Part shown: piece after piece, positions 57,397 through 64,000 of the stretch
How the letters are laid out: each line of letters begins with the position of its first letter
Numbering within the stretch: the stretch's first letter is position 1
Assembly (NCBI GenBank): GCA_963788975.1
Contig: CAWBIJ010000004.1
Location: 930,001 to 994,000 of the forward strand
Length of the DNA: 64,000 bases
Reading direction: 5' to 3'
From: VRUE01 sp963788975
GTDB taxonomy: Bacteria > Actinomycetota > Thermoleophilia > Solirubrobacterales > 70-9
The notes under the pieces: generated by a model
What the model saw: the letters and a program-made list of their open reading frames with translations, nothing else
Databases searched by the model: none
Told to the model about the DNA's origin: nothing
Program-made: the position numbers and the translations under genes

Positions 57397-60300
57397 CTAC
57401 CGCCCTCTCCTCTTACCGTGCTTCTTGCGCCGACGCTTCTTCTTGGACGGAGGGCCCGGCAGCGAGGCGATCCAGCCGGGGAGCTCTTTAACCGAAACGA
57501 TCTCGAATGCGACCTCGGCAATATAGGGGCCCATCACCGGGCGGCCAGTGACGAAGAGTCCCTCGACGCGCCATTCATCAGCGTCGCCCTTTACCCCGAG
57601 CTCGTTGAGTGCGCTGTCGACGCGGCTCGAGAGCCAATCGACCCGCTCGCCGTGCTTGATCGCGGTCTCGCCCTCGTGGGCAAAGTGCTCGGAGAGCTCG
57701 CCGGCGACTTCGCTCGGGCTGAGGGCGCCGACTAGATCCTTGCACTCGACCGCATAGAGAACGTAGCCCCGGGTGTCGGCGGCGAGGACATCAATGTCGC
57801 CGAGGGTCTCGCCGTTCGGGCGCTGGAGCGTCTCTGCGCCGAGCGCGGTGACGTTGGCTTTTACCTTGAAGCGACCGGCGGCGTCGAAGGTCTCCCCGAC
57901 CTGCTGCTCGAACTCCGCTCCGGCCTCGACGGCAAGCCTGCCGAGCTCGGCCCGCAGCTCTCTGCTCTGGGCGAGGTCCTGATAGCGGCCGGAGAAGAAC
58001 TGGCCGTAGATGACGAAGAGCGCGGCGAGCACCTCGCGCCGGCCCCAGAGCAGCTCTTGGCCGCGCAATAGAAACGGCCTGCGCAGCAGCGACCAGCGCC
58101 TGGAGAAGCGGGAGGGGACGACATCGTGCCAATCGCCTTCGGGCGGCTCGAGCAGCTTCTCCCGCGGCCCCATCCCTAGGTAGTCGACCGCCGCACTCAC
58201 CCTCACTTGCCCCCACTCAAGCATCTCGGCAAGCCTGCGCTCAGCCTCCTCACGATCGAGGACGACAACGTCCTCGCCGCGCTCACGAGCCAGCTGAGAG
58301 GCGGCGTGCATGAGTTCGCGCAGGTCGGTCAGGCTCGCGCCAGCCTCGGCCTCGACCAGCGGGTCGACGCGTTCGCGCAATTCGCTCTCGCTCGGGCCAC
58401 CTTCGGTGTCGAAGCGGCGCATAAAGATCCGCTCCGAGCTGCGGCGCTGCTCACTAAGCAGATCGTCGAAGTGGCGGGAGCGCCCCTGCTCGTAGTCGTC
58501 GAGTTCCGCCAGGCGCAGATGGCAGGTGTCGTCGTCGATCAATAGACCGACCTCGGTCATCCCATAGTGATAGGCATCATCGAGATAGGCGAGCTCGACT
58601 AGCACCGTGCAGAACGCCATCGCGCGGTCGTAACGGGCGGTGCTCCACGGCTCAGTGCCTGACGGCGGCTGAGCGGCGACGTGCTCGACCAGAAACCTCG
58701 CGCAGAGCGCAGCGGCATTGGTGCGGTTTGCTTCCTCGCGCAAGTGCTGCTGCTGGGCAGCCTCCGGGTAGGTGGCAGTGCGCGCCGGACCAATCGCGCG
58801 GCGTTGCTCGGCTTCAAAGACAATGCCCTCGTTCGCCTCCAGCAGCCGCTCAAGCAGCCCCTGCGGCGAGACGGAGCCGAGCAATGCGCCGATCTCGGCG
58901 AGCAAAAACTCGACCGCCCCGCGGACTACATCGCGACGCTCAGCGGTCGGGACCTCCTCTCCCCGGTGCCCGAACTTTTCGACTAGATGGGCGCCGAGCT
59001 GATCGCGCACCGCGGTGACGTCAGCTTCTTGGATCAGCCGTGGTTCCTTCGCCGACGGCGCCAGGATCTCGTTGCCGGCCCCTGAGGGGAAGGCGAGAAA
59101 GTGCTTCTTCAGCCCCAGCGGAGCGACCTCCTCGCGCACCGCCTCACGCTCCTCGGTGGCGATCTGCTCGACCCCGTACGCCTCGAAGAGATCGCTAAGC
59201 GCTTCGACCGCGATCGTAACCAGCATGCGGTCGGCCCCATTGTCGGCGACGGGCGCCGCCCGTCGCATCGTCGCGCCGAGCGAAATCCGCGCTCTGAGAC
59301 CTTTTACCGTTACCTCGCCGACCTGCTTGTCGCCGGGATCATCATCGTCGCCAAACCAGTAATCGGGGTCGGTTATCTCGAGTTCGACCTCGACCGCTGG
59401 CGCGCGCTCCGCGAGGAGCGCCAAGCGCTCAGCGAAGTGAGGCGCAATCTCATCCAGCCAGTAGGCGAGGGTCTCGACCAAGTCCCAGCTGCGCTCCAGT
59501 TCCTCGACGCCGCTCGGCCCGGCCACCCAGAGCGCCAGCGGTAGCCCCGGCAGGTAGCGAACCAAGCGCACCTCGTCGGGCTCGCTCAACCCATAGAGGC
59601 GGCTGATTAGCGGGTCGCTGTTGTCGCGCTCCACCTCGCGCAGGGTGCCGTCCACGTAGGGCACCGGATGGCGGTCGCGCATAGCCCGAGCCTCGACCCG
59701 CAGCTCGGCGCACGCGCCGGGCGGTACGGTCAGCATCCCGTTCGCTTCCACCCGCTCGAGACTTTGTTCCCAGTCGCGGTAGGCGGCGAAGACGTCGAGT
59801 ACGTTGGCGCTGTTGATTCGACCGCGGCGTTCCAGCGAGTTCATCGAACGAGCGAACTTCCAGAGCGTCAGCGGGTCGCGCGGCTCAAGGATCGCGAAGA
59901 TCTCGAGGTCAGAGGCTTGGATCGCCGCGTAGACGACGTTCTCGTTCTCGGCCCTGCGCAGGCGATAGGCGAAGGGGCGGCCGCTCGACTGGGTGACGAG
60001 GAGGACGAAAAGCATGCCCTCGGATTCGGCCGCTGCTTCCACTACTCTCGTGTTCACCGTCGCCACCGTTGGCGGATCCCTGACCTCGCGGTAAGGGTCA
60101 GAACTGAGCCCGCGCATGTCGTCGCTAAACACGAGGCACAGCAGCTCGACGTCGTCATCAATCTGCGCCTTAAGCTCGACGAACTCGCCTTCGGCGACCC
60201 GGGAGGCGTCAATCCCCATCCGCCGCAGCGAACGCAGCGCATCGTGGACGACGAGGCGCGAATAAGCGGCGGCCGTCTCCTCTGCGCCGATCTCCTCGAC

Positions 60301-61089
60301 CGCGCGCTGCAGGACACGGTGGTTGAGCGCCATCGCCAGGCCGAGCGGACGCGCGAGGACGAGCTTCTCGCCGAAGCGCAGGATTGGCCAGGCCTCCCCT
60401 TCCCCTTCGCCCAGTCCCTCTTCGTCAAACGCCCGGATGCCGGCATCGAGGACCAGCGACTTGAGGTGCTCGAAGCCGATCGGGGCAACGATCGCCGCCA
60501 GCTGCTCAGGCTCAAAGACGAGATTTTTGGCTGCTGCGCGCAGGCTGGCTCGACCGGGGAACTCGACCACCCCGCGCGGCGGGTGCACCGGCGGCGCAAA
60601 ACGCTCAAACCGCGCCTCGGTCAGGACGTGGTCGCTCAGCTTCAGGACCGCGCCGGCGAGCAGGTTGAGCTCGCGCCGCGCCTCGACCGGCAACACCTCG
60701 CTCAGCAACAGTGCCTGCGTCAGCATCCGATTGATGTAGACGGACTCGGGGCCGATCCCCGAGCTGAGCAGAAATGGTCCTTCGTAATAGGCGACTTCCT
60801 CGCAAAGCACATTCTCATAGGGGTCCTCGTAGCGGTCGGCGTGACGAGCGAGACCGCCATCGGCGAGCAAGGCTTTTAAGGCGCCGGGGTCGATCGGCTG
60901 CTTCTCGAGGTCGGCGACACGCTCGGAGGCAAGCGTCGTCAATGCGCTAAGGCGCCAATTGCGATCGATGTTCGTCGGAATCAGACTGAGCGCAGCAAGG
61001 CTCGCGACCAGATCAACTGGATCGCAGGTCCGGATCGTCTCGATCTCCTGCGCAAATCTGCTGTCGGCCGGTCGCGGGGCAAGTGGCAC
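57397..61089 (-). CDS. Large protein with C-terminal PD-(D/E)XK nuclease motif
   Basis: 1230 residues from GTG 61089. I recognise no family for the first thousand residues, which are rich in charged helices. Near the C-terminus GDIDVLAADTRGYVLYAVEC followed by KD gives Asp1098/Asp1100 and Glu1115-x-Lys1117, the spacing of a PD-(D/E)XK nuclease as in Mrr/NERD-type domains. A Lys/Arg-rich tail (KKKRRRKKHGKRRGR) ends it. No helicase or methylase motif seen. It lies between tRNA-Ala and a type I-like modification system and is divergent from a second small possible nuclease, so a role in DNA defence is the natural inference, not shown. Confidence 0.8.
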   Translation of the reverse strand: MPLAPRPADSRFAQEIETIRTCDPVDLVASLAALSLIPTNIDRNWRLSALTTLASERVADLEKQPIDPGALKALLADGGLARHADRYEDPYENVLCEEVAYYEGPFLLSSGIGPESVYINRMLTQALLLSEVLPVEARRELNLLAGAVLKLSDHVLTEARFERFAPPVHPPRGVVEFPGRASLRAAAKNLVFEPEQLAAIVAPIGFEHLKSLVLDAGIRAFDEEGLGEGEGEAWPILRFGEKLVLARPLGLAMALNHRVLQRAVEEIGAEETAAAYSRLVVHDALRSLRRMGIDASRVAEGEFVELKAQIDDDVELLCLVFSDDMRGLSSDPYREVRDPPTVATVNTRVVEAAAESEGMLFVLLVTQSSGRPFAYRLRRAENENVVYAAIQASDLEIFAILEPRDPLTLWKFARSMNSLERRGRINSANVLDVFAAYRDWEQSLERVEANGMLTVPPGACAELRVEARAMRDRHPVPYVDGTLREVERDNSDPLISRLYGLSEPDEVRLVRYLPGLPLALWVAGPSGVEELERSWDLVETLAYWLDEIAPHFAERLALLAERAPAVEVELEITDPDYWFGDDDDPGDKQVGEVTVKGLRARISLGATMRRAAPVADNGADRMLVTIAVEALSDLFEAYGVEQIATEEREAVREEVAPLGLKKHFLAFPSGAGNEILAPSAKEPRLIQEADVTAVRDQLGAHLVEKFGHRGEEVPTAERRDVVRGAVEFLLAEIGALLGSVSPQGLLERLLEANEGIVFEAEQRRAIGPARTATYPEAAQQQHLREEANRTNAAALCARFLVEHVAAQPPSGTEPWSTARYDRAMAFCTVLVELAYLDDAYHYGMTEVGLLIDDDTCHLRLAELDDYEQGRSRHFDDLLSEQRRSSERIFMRRFDTEGGPSESELRERVDPLVEAEAGASLTDLRELMHAASQLARERGEDVVVLDREEAERRLAEMLEWGQVRVSAAVDYLGMGPREKLLEPPEGDWHDVVPSRFSRRWSLLRRPFLLRGQELLWGRREVLAALFVIYGQFFSGRYQDLAQSRELRAELGRLAVEAGAEFEQQVGETFDAAGRFKVKANVTALGAETLQRPNGETLGDIDVLAADTRGYVLYAVECKDLVGALSPSEVAGELSEHFAHEGETAIKHGERVDWLSSRVDSALNELGVKGDADEWRVEGLFVTGRPVMGPYIAEVAFEIVSVKELPGWIASLPGPPSKKKRRRKKHGKRRGR

Positions 61090-61220
61090 GAAGCCAGCCT
61101 ACGTAAGGGCGTCGTCCGAGAAAGACAGTCAGCGAGACCAAGTAATTGGGTTGGTCGTCGTCTTGATCTCCAATGCTCCGCTTCTTTTCAGCGTCTCTCG
61201 GGACTACGGTGCCAACCAGC

Positions 61221-61712
61221 ATGACCTCCGAGCTCAACAGATTGCGGATCGGGGACCTGTTGGTCCTGTCGCGCTCTGTCTTGGAAGAGCTACGGAGGCG
61301 GGGAGTGGTTCGAACCTTTAACGCCCCTACTGGCGACTATGCCGAGTGGCTGGCGGCTCGCGCCACCGATGGTCAGCGAGCACCTAACTCACGGCGCAGC
61401 TGGGACCTCGTCACGAAGGACGGAGATCGAGCACAGGTCAAGGCTCGAGTCACGAGTGAGATCGCCAAGAAGGGACAGCGTCAACTCTCCCCCTTTCGAT
61501 CCTGGGATTTCGACGCCGCACTGATCGTGCTCTTCAACGAGCAGCTGGAGGTGAGACGAGCGGCTTGGATCCCCGTCGACGAGGTAAAAGGCGCAGCCCG
61601 CGCCGACACTTATGTGAGCGCCTCGCGCGTAATAGCCACCGACTCCTTCATGGAGCGCGGCACGGACTGGACGGGGCGACTGCGCAAAACTGCGAGCAGT
61701 CAAGACGACTAA
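61221..61712 (+). CDS. Small restriction-nuclease-like protein
   Basis: 163 residues from ATG 61221 (TSELNRLRIGDLLVLSRSVL). It contains NAPTGDYAEWLAARA, SWDLVTKDGDRAQVKARVTS and FRSWDFDAALIVLFNEQLEV. The D-x(n)-QVK pair and the following basic strand fit a compact PD-(D/E)XK-like fold as in small proteins found next to restriction systems; DUF6998-type similarity is from memory and unverified. Divergent from the 1230-residue gene and convergent with hsdS. Confidence 0.7.
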   Translation: MTSELNRLRIGDLLVLSRSVLEELRRRGVVRTFNAPTGDYAEWLAARATDGQRAPNSRRSWDLVTKDGDRAQVKARVTSEIAKKGQRQLSPFRSWDFDAALIVLFNEQLEVRRAAWIPVDEVKGAARADTYVSASRVIATDSFMERGTDWTGRLRKTASSQDD

Positions 61713-61786
61713 TGCGAGAGACCAGAACGCGCGGACTATCAGGGCTCCGAGAGGTCGTGCCAATCATCGCTTCCTCTGCCGCGGAG

Positions 61787-62875
61787 CTAGATCTCGACGG
61801 TCATTCGAGCCTGAAGAACATCTTCCAAGGCAGCTAGAGATTTCTCTTGCGCCCGTTCGCGATCTTTGAATTCTTGCGCTAGATCTTGCTGCAAGGACAG
61901 CAACGGCTCCCCCTGGCTATCAATTGGCACCATGATCGACACAACCGCTTTCACGTTCCGCAAACTGGCCCGGAACACCCGATCGAACCCGTAGCGTGAT
62001 CTCGTAAATTTCAGCCAGGACCAAACGTATTCCGGATCAACCCGCCCATCCTTTACCTGAAGCCTTCCACAATGATCTGTGGTAGCGAACTTAACGCCCC
62101 TAGGCACAAAATTCCAATCAAAATTTCCGTCAATTCCCCACAATAGTGACGGCCGACTGAAGTCACTCAGATTCGAGTCTTCGACGTACCCAAAGGGACG
62201 AAGAGCATTCGCGCTATACACAGGTACCCCTGTCTCTTTATGCTCACTTCGGAGGACACGTTGGCCGATCGACAACTCAAATACTGCAGGGTCTCCTAGG
62301 CTGAGTCCCTGCACGGGCTCGGGCACCTCAAGCACGGCAGCCGCCCGCTCAAGCATTTGTCGCGTCCGTTCGACCTCTCTCTGTCGCAGCTCAATACGCC
62401 GGAGTCTGTCGCCAGTTGTAATCATCTGTTGGTAGTCGAAGGAGCCTTCGTCCGTGACCGGAATGCGAATCAAAACATCCATTGCAGTTTCGGGATAGAG
62501 CTTCGTATATTCATTCAATCGTCCATCCACGCGCCGACCTACCGCAGCTGCCATCAGCTGTGCTTCCATAGCAAAGCGTAGATAGGTCAGGTCCGGCGTC
62601 CTATCAGGATTTCTAGGGACCAACACACCCCGATCTCTGTTCGCGGCAAAGCGACCGAAGATCTCTTGGACTCGGCCACCGTATCCATTCATTACCCAGG
62701 TCAGGTATCTGCCGTCATATTCAAAGGTGTCCACATACCCGAACGGCTGCGCCAATGACGCCGAGTACACAGGGAAGTCGCCCTTATGTTCTTCCATATA
62801 GTCGCGAATGTACTTAGGCTTCCCGCTTCGAGCAGTGAACAGCTCGCCAATCGCTATCTCGGCATACCTAGTCAT
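61787..62875 (-). CDS. hsdS: Type I restriction-modification specificity subunit-like protein
   Basis: 362 residues. Two target-recognition halves (about 1-150 and 185-330) each followed by a coiled helix (GDRLRRIELRQREVERTRQM; LAQEFKDRERAQEKSLAALE), the HsdS architecture. Parallel motifs FPVYSASLAQPFGYVDTFEY and VPVYSANALRPFGYVEDSNL show the internal repeat. Low GC compared with the first 50 kb. Overlaps hsdM by four bases. Confidence 0.88.
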   Translation of the reverse strand: MTRYAEIAIGELFTARSGKPKYIRDYMEEHKGDFPVYSASLAQPFGYVDTFEYDGRYLTWVMNGYGGRVQEIFGRFAANRDRGVLVPRNPDRTPDLTYLRFAMEAQLMAAAVGRRVDGRLNEYTKLYPETAMDVLIRIPVTDEGSFDYQQMITTGDRLRRIELRQREVERTRQMLERAAAVLEVPEPVQGLSLGDPAVFELSIGQRVLRSEHKETGVPVYSANALRPFGYVEDSNLSDFSRPSLLWGIDGNFDWNFVPRGVKFATTDHCGRLQVKDGRVDPEYVWSWLKFTRSRYGFDRVFRASLRNVKAVVSIMVPIDSQGEPLLSLQQDLAQEFKDRERAQEKSLAALEDVLQARMTVEI

Positions 62876-64000
62876 GCCAGCTCTTTCATCAGTGCGTCCA
62901 GAGCGGCTCGAGCATCCCCCACCAAATCGCGAAACTCATCTGGACCCACCTCGAAGGCTTCCTCAACGATGCCGAGTTCGACCTTCTCATTGTGGGTCCA
63001 GTTCCGATCGACGAGCCAGTTCCGCATCTGGTCGAACTCAGCCCAAGGAACCAATCGACAGCGGGCCTCTGAACTGCTGAACACACCGGGGCTCGCCCGG
63101 AAAAACCGGAACTGCTCGACCATGGGTACTAGATCATTTGCCTCGACGGGCACTCTTCTCGTATCCCGCGACTCGCCGATTTCCGAGACCAGATAGGTGA
63201 AGACCGGACTCCGTTGCTCTTTCGGAGTTTTCTTTCGCCTCAGGCCCAGAACGTAGGTCTTCTTCGGCGTTGAGTAAAAGGTTCGACTGGGCAACGCAAC
63301 AACACAAAGGACCTCGCACTGCTGCTTGATCATGGCAAGCATCGTCTCTTGATTCATCAAGCCATCCGGCACAATTACGAATGCCTCGCCCTCCGGCTTG
63401 AGGTGCTCCACGATCCACTGAATCGCGAGGGCCTCGGTTCCCCGTCCCCCATTGGGGTAGTACTCGCCAAGTCCTGCCGAGTCAATCGCCGCGCGGATGC
63501 TTGCTGACCCACTAGTAACGTACGGAGGGTTGGTCAAAATTAGGTTGTATCGCTCGTCCTCACCATTTCTGCCAAAAGTACCGAGGTTGGATCGCAGCAA
63601 ACGGAAGACGGAATTAAACGCGCGTGCAAACTCTTTGAGGTGGGCCTCTGAGTGATATTCAGATAGAAGGTCAGAGAGATAGACCAACATATTCGCCTTT
63701 GCCAATATGATCGTCCGCTCATCATCCTTCTCGTCCGTCCCCTTGTCGTATCCTCGAATGAGGATCTTGGGAGTAACCCTGCCGTTCTGAGGCTCGAACT
63801 GCCGAAGTAGGTTTTCGTTCTCCACAATCGCCTCGAGAAGGAAGCCACCTACACCGCAGAATGGATCGCAGAGGCTGTCCCCCTCTCGCAAGGACCCAGC
63901 CTCCGACATTTGGACAACAGCCTGAACTACATTGCGGGGAGTAAAAAACTGCCCCAGCGATCTGACGCCGGCCTGTTGTCTGAGGAAGGACTCATATAGA
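62872..64000 (-). CDS. hsdM: N6-adenine DNA methyltransferase HsdM-like, 5' part outside window
   Basis: The frame is open to the right edge, so the N-terminus is missing. Visible parts: GQFFTPRNVVQAVVQM (typical just before motif I), motif I DPFCGVGGFLLEAI and the catalytic NPPY motif TNPPYVTSGS. These are the landmarks of type I modification methylases. Low GC and AT-rich codons. An hsdR gene would be expected beyond the edge. Confidence 0.92.
   Translation of the reverse strand, partial: LYESFLRQQAGVRSLGQFFTPRNVVQAVVQMSEAGSLREGDSLCDPFCGVGGFLLEAIVENENLLRQFEPQNGRVTPKILIRGYDKGTDEKDDERTIILAKANMLVYLSDLLSEYHSEAHLKEFARAFNSVFRLLRSNLGTFGRNGEDERYNLILTNPPYVTSGSASIRAAIDSAGLGEYYPNGGRGTEALAIQWIVEHLKPEGEAFVIVPDGLMNQETMLAMIKQQCEVLCVVALPSRTFYSTPKKTYVLGLRRKKTPKEQRSPVFTYLVSEIGESRDTRRVPVEANDLVPMVEQFRFFRASPGVFSSSEARCRLVPWAEFDQMRNWLVDRNWTHNEKVELGIVEEAFEVGPDEFRDLVGDARAALDALMKELA

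Overview
The window is 64 kb of high-GC chromosome from an actinobacterium. GC- and Arg/Ala/Gly-rich coding, tightly overlapping ATGA/TGATG gene junctions, a dnaK-grpE-dnaJ-hspR-clpB heat-shock operon, several TANNNT boxes 6-7 bases before start codons (leaderless transcripts) and many secreted beta-propeller or Ca-motif proteins together suggest Thermoleophilia (Solirubrobacterales/Gaiellales-like). The class assignment is inference; no rRNA is present.

Layout. 1-2.2 kb: 3' part of nth, a one-haem cytochrome c and a secreted EEP-family phosphodiesterase. 2.3-9.2 kb: dnaK, grpE, dnaJ, hspR (frameshifted as read) and clpB. 9.3-11.9 kb: a membrane protein and a multidomain murein hydrolase. 12.2-34.4 kb: purine biosynthesis in four clusters (purD-E-B; purC-S-Q-L; purF; purN-H, purH frameshifted as read). 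Between these clusters lie a P450, a four-gene sugar ABC transporter, a family of secreted Ca-motif paralogues with a deleted relic, a TolB-like propeller and a nitronate monooxygenase-like protein. 34.4-39.7 kb: a tRNA-like structured element, a LOG protein, a methyltransferase, tRNA-Lys and thiamine genes (TPP riboswitch-thiO-thiS/thiG fusion, divergent thiE). 39.8-45.4 kb: a 2-oxoacid dehydrogenase complex (lpdA, E1 alpha, E1 beta, E2). 45.5-53.2 kb: a phosphoesterase, a large membrane protein, lipB-lipA and another secreted propeller. 53.2-64 kb: an accessory region with lower GC in parts, carrying repeats that match the 3' end of tRNA-Ala, two tRNA-Ala genes, unknown proteins, a 1230-residue protein with a C-terminal PD-(D/E)XK nuclease motif, a second possible nuclease, and hsdS/hsdM of a type I-like modification system running off the right edge.

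Functional links: the purine genes cover most of the de novo route to IMP (purM and purK are not in the window). lipB/lipA make the lipoyl group needed by the E2 protein, and the thiamine genes supply the TPP needed by E1. The heat-shock genes form one translationally coupled unit.

Most unusual content: a 92-bp imperfect palindrome occurs four times at exactly the same length, every time inside a protein-coding gene without breaking the frame: grpE, twice in the E2 gene (opposite orientations, in the two interdomain linkers) and in a membrane-protein gene. One copy has three compensatory base-pair changes, so the hairpin itself appears conserved. This resembles the coding-region palindromic elements of Rickettsia. 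A 50-bp palindrome occurs inside purQ and in the thiO/thiE divergent promoter region, and a 178-bp palindrome fills the grpE-dnaJ spacer with the dnaJ start codon in its terminal arm. Three genes carry an apparent +1 shift, which may be draft-sequence error.
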